DNA from: an uncultured Ruminococcus sp.
GTDB lineage: Bacteria > Bacillota > Clostridia > Oscillospirales > Ruminococcaceae
Direction of reading: 5' to 3'
Length of the DNA stretch: 17,958 nt
NCBI GenBank assembly: GCA_900551505.1
Contig: URWK01000008.1
Span: 1 to 17,958 of the forward strand
Positions 5,591 through 12,871 of this stretch are shown here, one piece after another. Within the stretch, counting starts at the first letter, position 1; each line of letters begins with the position of its first letter. The position numbers and the translations under genes are program-made. The notes under the pieces were generated by a model. The model worked only from the letters and a program-made list of their open reading frames with translations. It was not told the DNA's origin and searched no databases.

Positions 5591-6106
5591 TTATAGTAAT
5601 TTATCTATATTTATAATTCCGCTGTCCTTTGCAACATTGTACAACGCCCATATTTTCATAAGTTTCACCGCTTTATCCACCTTGACTTGTCTTTTCTCAT
5701 TGAGAAGCGGTTTAAGTGCTATGAGTAAATCCGTAGTCTTGTCATTTTGTGAAGCAGTCTGCATAAGTCCCTGCAATTTCATAATCGTTCCGAAGTCTAT
5801 CCCCAGACCATCGCTTTTATTCTGGGGAGTTGTGGCAACTGGCATATTATTATTGCTGTTATTGTTGTTCCCCAAAGCAGATAACAGTGAAGTCAAATCG
5901 GGCTGTTCCGAATTTGTTGTGTTTGCCTTGCTCTGCTGACTGTTGTTTGTATTCGCTCCCAATGCTGAAAAGAGTGAACTTAAATCAGGTACAGAATTAT
6001 CATTTGTCGCAGAATTGTTACCAGAAGGTGCTGAAAGCATATCCGCAAGTTCCTTAATCTGCTTCATGCTCTCCTCATCAGACAAAATATTCTGGACTTT
6101 TTCCAT
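5591..6106 (-). CDS. Uncharacterised protein with an internal N/S/T-rich repeat
   Basis: Unrecognised. Taking the ATG at 6106 gives 171 residues (a TTG one codon earlier is also possible). The N-terminal helix (EKVQNILSDEESMKQIKELADML) and the C-terminal half look structured. The latter reads LLIALKPLLNEKRQVKVDKA then VKLMKIWALYNVA, amphipathic and basic. Between them is an Asn/Ser/Thr-rich linker with an imperfect duplication, PDLSSLFSALGAN against PDLTSLLSALGNN, about 29 residues apart. The only Shine-Dalgarno-like sequence (GAGGTGAT, 6124-6131 on this strand) is unusually far from the start. It sits 16 bases upstream of the P/E/Q-rich gene. Confidence 0.82.
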   Translation of the reverse strand: MEKVQNILSDEESMKQIKELADMLSAPSGNNSATNDNSVPDLSSLFSALGANTNNSQQSKANTTNSEQPDLTSLLSALGNNNNSNNNMPVATTPQNKSDGLGIDFGTIMKLQGLMQTASQNDKTTDLLIALKPLLNEKRQVKVDKAVKLMKIWALYNVAKDSGIINIDKLL

Positions 6107-6146
6107 CAAATCATCTATTTCAAATCACCTCTTTCAGCTTACAATT

Positions 6147-6166
6147 AAGGGGGACATTGCCCCCTT
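6147..6166. terminator. GC-rich hairpin between two minus-strand genes
   Basis: AAGGGGG and CCCCCTT form a 7-bp stem with a six-base loop. Read on the minus strand, it follows the 81-residue gene and has only a short T-rich tail (TTAATTG). It probably lowers, rather than stops, expression of the downstream genes, or protects the 3' end of the first message. Confidence 0.5.
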
Positions 6167-6179
6167 TTGCCGTTATAAC

Positions 6180-6425
6180 TTACTTACCCATAATTTTCTT
6201 ATACAGTGCCTGAGCTTGCGGAGCTGACATAAGTTGTTCGGCAAGTTTCGGATTATTCATAATCTGCCTGAATTTCACCGCATCATTCGGGTTCATGCCG
6301 TTTATCGCCTTGTCAAATTCCCCCGCTTCAAGCTGTTTGCGTAATGTTTCGGGAGGTATGTTCAGTTTTGAACCCACTATGTTAAGCAATGCATCAAGAT
6401 TTTTAGGATTTATCTGATTGTTCAT
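6180..6425 (-). CDS. Small conserved-looking protein of unknown function
   Basis: I do not recognise this 81-residue protein. It is soluble, with the look of small helical bundles: NPKNLDALLNIVGSKLNIPP (residues 5-24), a helix with LRKQLEAGEFDKAI, and a C-terminal MNNPKLAEQLMSAPQAQALY. I chose ATG 6425 because AAAGGAG lies eight bases upstream; a longer frame from 6455 would run through that ribosome binding site. It is the first gene of the minus-strand group that ends with the BofA-family gene, separated from the next gene by a GC-rich hairpin. Confidence 0.8.
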   Translation of the reverse strand: MNNQINPKNLDALLNIVGSKLNIPPETLRKQLEAGEFDKAINGMNPNDAVKFRQIMNNPKLAEQLMSAPQAQALYKKIMGK

Positions 6426-6464
6426 AAAAAAACTCCTTTCGATGAGCCTACTCAAAATTTAATG

Positions 6465-6493
6465 TTGTATTCCATTTAAGTTTATGTTATAAT
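6465..6493 (+). promoter_or_regulatory. Putative promoter for the phosphodiesterase gene
   Basis: A perfect TATAAT (6488-6493) is preceded by TGT (extended -10) and, 17 bp upstream, by TTGTAT (6465-6470) as a weak -35. The start codon at 6557 is 63 bases downstream. The divergent minus-strand group must have its own promoter in the same gap; I could not identify it with confidence. Confidence 0.6.
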
Positions 6494-6556
6494 TTTAGAG
6501 ATTAGAATATTGTTTTTCTTATTTCTGAATTTATGAAACGGAGGAAATTTTTTATT

Positions 6557-7045
6557 ATGAGAATAGTTGTATTTTCAGACTCACACGGCAATTATTACGC
6601 CCTTGAAGACGCTGTAGAAGCAAATTTATCCGTTGATATGTTTATTCACCTCGGCGACGGTCAGAGAGAATTACAGCGACTTGAAGAAAAGTATCCCGAC
6701 AAGAAATTTATCCATGTCAGAGGAAACTGTGATTTCGCAAGCCAGAGCAGTCTTACCGAAATAATCGTTATTGACGAAAAAAACAAAATTCTTGCCGTCC
6801 ACGGTCATAACCACGGTGTAAGAAGCGGTTCTGTTTCTCTCCTGAAGTCCCTCGCAATGATGAACAATGCAAATATTGTGCTTTTCGGTCATACTCATTG
6901 CCGTTATCAGCACTATGAAGACGGCATATATTTTCTGAATCCCGGCAGTATCTCCGAACCCCGTGACGGAAAGCCGGCTTCCTACGGATATATCGACATT
7001 ATGCCGAACGGTATTATGACAAATATTGTTGACTTAAAAAAATAA
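6557..7045 (+). CDS. YfcE/MJ0936-family metallophosphoesterase
   Basis: These are small cytoplasmic binuclear-metal phosphodiesterases (calcineurin-like fold) active on model phosphodiesters; the true substrate is usually unknown. Metal-binding motifs are all present in order: DSH (Asp8, His10), GD (Asp34), GNCD (Asn57), HGH (His82, His84), and GHTH (111-114). NPGS follows at 128-131. The 162-residue length fits the YfcE family. I chose ATG 6557 because GGAGGAAA (6540-6547) is ideally placed; the earlier ATG at 6533 lies upstream of that site. It is divergent from the BofA-group genes and 74 bases ahead of the YfhO-family gene, with no terminator between. Confidence 0.9.
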   Translation: MRIVVFSDSHGNYYALEDAVEANLSVDMFIHLGDGQRELQRLEEKYPDKKFIHVRGNCDFASQSSLTEIIVIDEKNKILAVHGHNHGVRSGSVSLLKSLAMMNNANIVLFGHTHCRYQHYEDGIYFLNPGSISEPRDGKPASYGYIDIMPNGIMTNIVDLKK

Positions 7046-7119
7046 TCTCCTGTTTCATCTGTATTATATGATGTTAATAGCTGAGATGTTACCAAATCAC
7101 AAAAGATGGAGATGAAGCT

Positions 7120-9750
7120 ATGTCAAAAAAACTCAGTTCGCCACTGATGCAAAAAAACGGCGAAAAATATCTTTTTACCTTTGTAATCAGCTTTATAATA
7201 TTCGCTGTAATGGTAATACCCTTGCTGATTTACACAAAGGGTTATCTGATTTACTACGGCGACTATAATTCCCAGCAAATTCCTTTCTATATGCACGCTC
7301 ATGATGTCATAAGGTCAGGAGAATTTATGTGGGACTGGGGAACAGACCTCGGTACAAACTTCCTCGGTTCTTATTCGTTCTACCTCTTCGGAAGTCCGTT
7401 CTTCTGGCTGACTATCCCTTTCCCGAGAGAAATTGTGCCGTTCCTTATGGCTCCTCTGCTCTGCCTGAAATACGCCCTTGCCTCCACAACCGCATACGCA
7501 TACATAAGAAAATTCGTGCGAAATAAAAATCTTGCGGTTGTCGGCGGTCTGCTGTATGCATTTTCGGGCTTTCAGGCATACAATATTTTCTTCAACCACT
7601 TCCACGATGTAACCGCATTTTTCCCGCTCCTGTTACTCGCCCTTGAAGAACGTATAAACAATAACAGACGTGGAGTATTTGCTCTTACGGTGGCTCTCAT
7701 GTCGATTATCAATTACTTTTTCTTCACGGGACAAGTTGTATTTGTTATTCTCTATTTCATCTGCCGTTGTTTCTCCGATGACTTTGAAATTACCGTCAAG
7801 AAATTTTTCGGGCTTGCCGTGGAAGCTGTAATAGGCGTAGGAATTGCCTGCTTTATCCTGCTCCCGTCCGCACTGACTGTAATGGGCAATTACAGAGTAA
7901 ACGAAAGACTTTACGGACTTGACCTTGTCGCATACAACGACAAAACAAGAATCTGGAGAATAATTCAAAGCTTCTTTATGATTCCCGATGTCCCTGCAAG
8001 AACTAATCTTTTCAGTTCCGAAAATGCAAAATGGGCATCAATCGGAGGTTATCTCCCGTTATTTTCAATGGCTGGCGTACTCTCTTTCGCAAGAGGTCGT
8101 AAAAAACACTGGGCAACAAAACTCGTTGCAATCTGTGCAGTATGTGCATTCGTGCCTGTTCTCAACAGCAGTTTCTATATGTTCAATGCTTCATATTATG
8201 CAAGATGGTTCTATATGCCTGTACTTATCATGGCTATGATGACCGCACAGACACTTGATAACAGAGAACTTGACTTTGACTTCGGAATTAAAATTTGCAG
8301 TGCTTTCATGTTGCTTATGGGATTCTTTGCGATACTTCCGAGAAAAGTTGAACAGACCTTCAGTGACGGAAGTAAGGAAGATGTTATCGAATGGTTCAAC
8401 CTCCCTAATGATGTTCCTTACTTCTGGGGCGTACTCCTCATAGGCATGACAGGAATAATATTACTTGCATATCTCAATCTCTGTCGCAAGAAAGGCAAGC
8501 CATTTATCGGGAAATCACTTGTTCTTACAATAGCATCATGCTTCATATGCACAAGTTGTGTTTTCTATTATGTCGTTGCAATAGACGGCGGACAGAAATT
8601 CTATATCGAACACGGTATAAAGGGTTCTGAAAATATTTCGCTTCCTGTTTCGGATACTTTCTACAGAATCGACACGTCAAAGAATTACGACAACTTCCCT
8701 ATGATGTGGAATTATTCAACTATGAGAACTTTCCACAGTGTTGTACCTGCTTCAATTATGGAATTTTACCCTGAAGTCGGCGTACAGCGTGACGTTGCTT
8801 CAAGAGCCGATACAGACCATTATACACTTCGCAGTCTGTTCTCCGTAAAATACTACTTCGATAAGTCTAATGAAAATGTTACAAGCCATAACAGCATAAT
8901 GACAGGTTTCAAATACCTTTACACTCAGAACGGCTTCGACATATACGAAAATCAACTTTATATTCCGCTCGGCTTCGGATATAATCAGTATGTTTCCGAA
9001 TCAGACCTTGAAGAACGTTCGGACAGCGACAAGGAAAAACTTCTTATTTCTGCTATTGTTCTTTCAGATGAACAGATAGAAAAATATTCTTCAATTCTCA
9101 CACCTTTTGACCTTTCTGAATCTTCCGGCACAAGCGAAATGCAGTATTCACTTGCCTGCACTGAAAGACGCAAAAACGCTTCTTCAAAATTTGAATATTC
9201 AGGAAGCGGATTTGCTTCCGAAATCACTCTTACTTCCGACCAGCTCGTATTTTTCAGTGTACCTTATGAAGACGGCTGGACGGCAACCGTTAACGGTCAG
9301 CCTGCCGAAATTGAAAAAGTAAGTTACGGTTTCATGGCTGTAAAGGCTGATGCAGGTGACAATGTAATTAAATTTTCTTATGAAACTCCGGGACTTAAAA
9401 CAGGCTTTATAATTTCTCTCGGCTCTCTCCTGCTCCTCGGAATTTATATGCTTATCACTCAGATTATGAGAAAGAAAATTGCCGTTTCATATGATTACTA
9501 TGACGATATGAAACACAATGAAACTTTCCCTAAATCAAAATCATATGATTATGACGGCGAAAATACAAGCATGGCTCAGGATTATTACGAAAACAGAGTT
9601 GCCAGCGAAGTAAGAAATATGGACAATGGTCTTAACTTCGACCCGCCAACAAGACAGGAAACTATTGTGAATGAAGAATCGGGTATTGACATCGGTATAA
9701 ATACAGACAAATTTTTAAAGAACTCTGACGATACTGACAAAACAATCTAA
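7120..9750 (+). CDS. YfhO-family polytopic membrane protein (GT-C-like)
   Basis: The 876 residues begin with a transmembrane helix (about 18-38) followed by the conserved extracellular GDYNSQQIPFY (47-57), whose acidic Asp48 matches the first-loop acidic residue of GT-C glycosyltransferases. About a dozen further hydrophobic helices follow up to about residue 500. An extracytoplasmic domain (about 500-760), a last helix (about 765-785) and a Tyr/Asp-rich cytoplasmic tail complete it. In Bacillus, YfhO is required for glycosylation of lipoteichoic acid, and Listeria GtlB is related. Here the acceptor is unknown, and related proteins exist in organisms without LTA. GGAGATGAAGCT precedes the start. 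A strong terminator follows. Confidence 0.85.
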   Translation: MSKKLSSPLMQKNGEKYLFTFVISFIIFAVMVIPLLIYTKGYLIYYGDYNSQQIPFYMHAHDVIRSGEFMWDWGTDLGTNFLGSYSFYLFGSPFFWLTIPFPREIVPFLMAPLLCLKYALASTTAYAYIRKFVRNKNLAVVGGLLYAFSGFQAYNIFFNHFHDVTAFFPLLLLALEERINNNRRGVFALTVALMSIINYFFFTGQVVFVILYFICRCFSDDFEITVKKFFGLAVEAVIGVGIACFILLPSALTVMGNYRVNERLYGLDLVAYNDKTRIWRIIQSFFMIPDVPARTNLFSSENAKWASIGGYLPLFSMAGVLSFARGRKKHWATKLVAICAVCAFVPVLNSSFYMFNASYYARWFYMPVLIMAMMTAQTLDNRELDFDFGIKICSAFMLLMGFFAILPRKVEQTFSDGSKEDVIEWFNLPNDVPYFWGVLLIGMTGIILLAYLNLCRKKGKPFIGKSLVLTIASCFICTSCVFYYVVAIDGGQKFYIEHGIKGSENISLPVSDTFYRIDTSKNYDNFPMMWNYSTMRTFHSVVPASIMEFYPEVGVQRDVASRADTDHYTLRSLFSVKYYFDKSNENVTSHNSIMTGFKYLYTQNGFDIYENQLYIPLGFGYNQYVSESDLEERSDSDKEKLLISAIVLSDEQIEKYSSILTPFDLSESSGTSEMQYSLACTERRKNASSKFEYSGSGFASEITLTSDQLVFFSVPYEDGWTATVNGQPAEIEKVSYGFMAVKADAGDNVIKFSYETPGLKTGFIISLGSLLLLGIYMLITQIMRKKIAVSYDYYDDMKHNETFPKSKSYDYDGENTSMAQDYYENRVASEVRNMDNGLNFDPPTRQETIVNEESGIDIGINTDKFLKNSDDTDKTI

Positions 9751-9760
9751 TAATTAATAA

Positions 9761-9788
9761 ATGCCTGCCATCAGGCAGGCATATTTTT
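9761..9788 (+). terminator. Intrinsic terminator after the YfhO-family gene
   Basis: ATGCCTGCC (9761-9769) pairs perfectly with GGCAGGCAT (9774-9782) around ATCA, followed by five Ts (9784-9788). The next start codon is only 31 bases downstream, which leaves almost no space for a separate promoter. Confidence 0.93.
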
Positions 9789-9818
9789 AAAAAGCTTCAA
9801 AGTTGGTGAATTTTTATT

Positions 9819-11768
9819 ATGACTTCATTAAGTAAACACTATCTTCGAGTACCTTATCAGGAAAAAGATTATGTAAAATCACTTGGTGCAAAATGGGATA
9901 GTGAAGAAAAAGTTTGGTATTATACTGGCCAAGAAACAGAAAAATTTAAAAAATGGAGCATTGAAGAATCATTATTAAATTTCAATGACCTTTCATCTGA
10001 ACAACAATCTATGATAAAACTTGCTAAAAGCGGATATAACATTCTCGTAGATGCTTGTATTGGAAGTGGGAAAACTACAGCCATTCAAGTAATGTGTAAT
10101 GAACTTCTAAATAAAAAAATCTTGTATCTTACATATAACAAACTTTTAAAAATTGATGCTAAGAAAAAAATCCTTAGCAGACGTGTTACTGTAACGAATT
10201 ATCATGGTTTCGCCTACAGTTGCTTACATGAAATAGATATCAATGCCGGTATTTCTGATTTGATTCAGGCATTTTTACACTTTAAAAATAAAATCAATAT
10301 TCCCCATTATGATGTACTTGTTATAGATGAATATCAGGATATTGAAGAAGAAATTGCTGATATGCTTGAATGTATTAAAAAAGTTAATCCCTCGATACAA
10401 ATCATTGTAGTCGGTGACATGGAACAAAAAATATATGATAAGACAAGGTTAGAAGTTCAGAAGTTTATAACAAGCTTTTTAGGTCAATATAAAAAGCTTT
10501 ATTTTACAAAGTGTTTTCGTCTTTGTGACGGTCTTACACAAAAACTAAGTATCATATGGAACAAAAAAATTCATGGTGTGAATAGTAAATGCAAACTGAG
10601 TTATATGGATATTAATGAAGCAATATATTTTCTATCTGAACAAAACACTTCGGATATCCTTTGCCTTGGCTCAAGAAATGGGGATATGTCAAAAGTACTA
10701 AATAGATTGGAAGAAATATGTCCGGAAAAATTCAATAAGAAAACCTTATATGCAAGTATTCGTGACAATGATTCAAATGGTGTTCAAATAAAAGAAAATG
10801 CTGCTATATTTACTACGTTTGATAGTTGTAAGGGAATGGAACGTAAAGTTTGTGTGATATTTGATTTCACAGAAGACTACTGGAATTTAAGACTAAATCA
10901 GCCTAATGCAAATTATGAAATTATCAGAAATATTTTTTGTGTTGCTTTAAGTCGTGGCAAGGAACATATTATTATAGTTAAAAATCCTAAAGAAAAAATT
11001 CTTAACCACAAAGTTCTTGCTACTCCAACCAAATACAATATTCAAGCAGGATTATACAACATTTCTGATATGTTTGATTTTAAATATAAAGAAGATATTG
11101 AAGAATGTTTTTATCTGATTTCGAAAAAAACTATTCCTTCTAATAATCAGGTGATAGATATTCCGAATTCTGATTATATGATTGACCTTTCCCCTTGTAT
11201 AGGCATATACCAGGAAGCAAGCTTTTTTAAGAAATATGATATTGATGAACAAATCAAATTTACAATGCAATTTAACAAAAATCGACCTCCGATAAACATT
11301 CAAGGCTATGAAACTCTTGAACAAAAAATTTTGTTTCTAACTGCATACGAAACCTATCAGGACAGATATGTAAAACAAGTAAAACAACCTTTTATTAATG
11401 AACAGCAACTTAAATTAATTCATAACCGTCTATACACGTTGTTCAATGGAAATGAAATGGTTCAAACAGAATGTCAGATGCGTTTTTTTGACGACAGAAA
11501 AAATCATTATGATATTTCAGGTAAAGCAGATGTTCTTTTAAATAATGTTGTCTATGAATTGAAATTTGTAAATGAACTAAAACATGAACACTTTTTACAA
11601 TGTGCTTGCTATATCGTAGCACTTAATTTAGATGAAGGTGTATTATGGAATATACGTAATAATGAAAAATATGTCATTACTATTCCTGATAGACACAAAT
11701 TCATCAATGCGGTTATAAAAACTATTACCAAAGGAATTATAAAGGATTGCGAATACCTAATTTTTTAA
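9819..11768 (+). CDS. Superfamily 1 helicase fused to a PD-(D/E)XK nuclease, DUF5710-like N-terminus
   Basis: This 649-residue protein has three visible parts. Residues 6-46 (YLRVPYQEKDYVKSLGAKWD, then VWYY) match the DUF5710 pattern. Residues 58-387 form a UvrD/Rep-type helicase: a glutamine motif (62-63), Walker A GSGKTT (82-87) and Walker B VLVIDEYQD (166-174). Motif III is VVGDMEQ (197-203), motif IV has Arg234, motif V is TTFDSCKGME (332-341), and motif VI is VALSRGKEH (375-383). Residues 550-605 look like a PD-(D/E)XK nuclease: GKAD (Asp571), ELK (Glu580, Lys582), then Gln594 and Tyr598. It probably couples DNA unwinding and cutting in repair, recombination or phage defence. G+C is much lower than the neighbours' (by hand, 15/60 and 14/60 in rows 10321 and 11041 against 27/60 in row 9301). 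The Shine-Dalgarno GGTGA is weak. No partner gene is visible. Confidence 0.85.
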   Translation: MTSLSKHYLRVPYQEKDYVKSLGAKWDSEEKVWYYTGQETEKFKKWSIEESLLNFNDLSSEQQSMIKLAKSGYNILVDACIGSGKTTAIQVMCNELLNKKILYLTYNKLLKIDAKKKILSRRVTVTNYHGFAYSCLHEIDINAGISDLIQAFLHFKNKINIPHYDVLVIDEYQDIEEEIADMLECIKKVNPSIQIIVVGDMEQKIYDKTRLEVQKFITSFLGQYKKLYFTKCFRLCDGLTQKLSIIWNKKIHGVNSKCKLSYMDINEAIYFLSEQNTSDILCLGSRNGDMSKVLNRLEEICPEKFNKKTLYASIRDNDSNGVQIKENAAIFTTFDSCKGMERKVCVIFDFTEDYWNLRLNQPNANYEIIRNIFCVALSRGKEHIIIVKNPKEKILNHKVLATPTKYNIQAGLYNISDMFDFKYKEDIEECFYLISKKTIPSNNQVIDIPNSDYMIDLSPCIGIYQEASFFKKYDIDEQIKFTMQFNKNRPPINIQGYETLEQKILFLTAYETYQDRYVKQVKQPFINEQQLKLIHNRLYTLFNGNEMVQTECQMRFFDDRKNHYDISGKADVLLNNVVYELKFVNELKHEHFLQCACYIVALNLDEGVLWNIRNNEKYVITIPDRHKFINAVIKTITKGIIKDCEYLIF

Positions 11769-11786
11769 TTTAAAGGAGAAATCTGT

Positions 11787-12323
11787 ATGCATCTTTCAGA
11801 AAAAACTCTTAACTCGGAACAAGTCTATGACGGACGTATCTTTAAAATAAAAAAAGATATGGTCGAACTCGAAAACGGAAAAACCGCCGACCGTGAAGTT
11901 GTCTGCCATTCAGGCGGTGTCTGCGTAGTGCCTCTGACTGCCGACAACAATGTTCTGCTCGTAAAGCAATTCCGTTATCCGTTTCTTGAAGCTACCATTG
12001 AAGTACCTGCCGGAAAAATAAATTACGGTGAGGACCACGAAGAATGCGGAAGACGTGAACTTCTCGAAGAAACAGGCATGATGGCAGGCGAATTTACTTA
12101 TCTCGGCTGTCTTTATCCTACTCCGGCATATGATACTGAAACTATTCATATGTACCTTGCGAGAAATCTTGAACAGCATAATCAGCACCTTGATGATGAT
12201 GAATTTCTCGATGTACTTAAAGTGCCTTTCGATGAAGCCGTTAAGATGGTTATGGAAAACAAACTTCCGGACGCAAAAACACAAATTGCATTACTCAGAA
12301 CAAAAGTTCTTCTCAATCTCTGA
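11787..12323 (+). CDS. Nudix hydrolase, probable ADP-ribose pyrophosphatase
   Basis: The complete Nudix box G-x5-E-x7-RELLEETGM lies at residues 76-98, with the metal-binding REx2EE core at 90-95. The preceding VLLVKQFRYPFLEATIEVPAG strand pattern and the following YLGCLYPTPAYDTETIHMYLA segment are those of the NudF/ADP-ribose pyrophosphatase group. That group hydrolyses ADP-ribose to AMP and ribose-5-phosphate. The 178-residue length fits. AAAGGAG (11772-11778) precedes the ATG. It is 18 bases after the helicase-nuclease stop and has normal G+C, which marks the right edge of the AT-rich gene. A bidirectional hairpin separates it from spoVG. Confidence 0.9.
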   Translation: MHLSEKTLNSEQVYDGRIFKIKKDMVELENGKTADREVVCHSGGVCVVPLTADNNVLLVKQFRYPFLEATIEVPAGKINYGEDHEECGRRELLEETGMMAGEFTYLGCLYPTPAYDTETIHMYLARNLEQHNQHLDDDEFLDVLKVPFDEAVKMVMENKLPDAKTQIALLRTKVLLNL

Positions 12324-12330
12324 TATATAC

Positions 12331-12363
12331 AAAACAAAAAGGGCAGAACCTTGCGGTCTGCCC
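12331..12363 (-). terminator. Shared terminator between the Nudix gene and spoVG
   Basis: GGGCAGA and TCTGCCC (12341-12347, 12357-12363) form a GC-rich stem, extended by CC/GG with one bulged A and a TTGC loop. The T-run (TTTTTGTTTT) is on the minus strand, after spoVG. On the plus strand the tail is only ATATATT, so it works best for spoVG but could end both convergent genes. Confidence 0.85.
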
Positions 12364-12382
12364 ATATATTCAAATGTCGTGA

Positions 12383-12712
12383 TTATTCTTCTGTTGTAAC
12401 TTCGCCTGTAGCAGTTGCATCATCTGTACTTACCTGTTCGCTTTCAGCTTCCATAAGTGCAAGGTGACGTTCGTAAGCATCAAGAATCTGGCTTTCAAGC
12501 ATCTGTCTTGCTTCTGGTGAAATCGGGTGAACTATGTCACGGAAAACTCCGTTTTCATCTTTTCTGCTTGGCATAGCTACGAAAAGTCTTGAATTACCCT
12601 GAACTACCTTGATGTCATGAACTGCAAGCTGGTTATCAAGAGTGATTGAAACAACGGCTTTAAGGTGGCTTTCTGTGATAATCTTACGAATTTTGATGTC
12701 TGTAATTTCCAT
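12383..12712 (-). CDS. spoVG: Septation/sporulation regulator SpoVG
   Basis: SpoVG is a small nucleic-acid-binding regulator linked in Firmicutes to sporulation, septation and virulence. The 109-residue product has the conserved core MEITDIKIRK, LKAVVSITLDNQLAVHDIKVV and FVAMPSRKDENGVFRDIVHP, then an acidic tail. The start is fixed by GGAGG (12721-12725 on this strand), eight bases before ATG 12712; a much longer in-frame reading to 13093 runs into murC and is an artefact. It is divergent from murC across about 160 AT-rich bases containing a perfect inverted repeat (12810-12832). Confidence 0.95.
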   Translation of the reverse strand: MEITDIKIRKIITESHLKAVVSITLDNQLAVHDIKVVQGNSRLFVAMPSRKDENGVFRDIVHPISPEARQMLESQILDAYERHLALMEAESEQVSTDDATATGEVTTEE

Positions 12713-12809
12713 GATTGTGACCTCCTGAATGTAATTTAAAAATATGTTTTTCTCATGCACTGATATTATTAATCCATTTCGGATAAAATATACAGTGTTA
12801 TATATATTG

Positions 12810-12832
12810 GAATTATTCTTGGGGAATAATTC
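12810..12832. repeat. Perfect 9-bp inverted repeat in the spoVG-murC gap
   Basis: GAATTATTC (12810-12818) and GAATAATTC (12824-12832) are exact reverse complements separated by TTGGG. It lies in the gap between divergent spoVG and murC, about 100 bases upstream of spoVG and 40 bases upstream of the murC start. It could be an operator or a 5' leader hairpin. No T-run follows. Confidence 0.6.
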
Positions 12833-12871
12833 TTCATAACAAAAATTTATAAAAGATTGGACTGATTTTTC

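Noticed and set aside
7045..7113. ATCTCC (7045-7050) pairing with GGAGAT (7108-7113) to hide the yfhO ribosome binding site
   Set aside because: Only six base pairs over a 57-base loop, so chance is a sufficient explanation.
9750..11790. Transposon or integrase ends around the helicase-nuclease gene
   Set aside because: I compared both flanks and found no terminal inverted repeats, target duplications, tRNA gene or recombinase; transfer is suggested only by composition.
11910..12284. 124-residue minus-strand frame opposite the Nudix gene
   Set aside because: Antisense to a complete Nudix gene with all motifs; no domain or start signal.
12720..12860. Sigma-H promoter for spoVG, as in Bacillus
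   Set aside because: AAGAATT and AAGAAT occur on the minus strand, but the spacing between them is too short for the known consensus; they are mostly the two arms of the palindrome.
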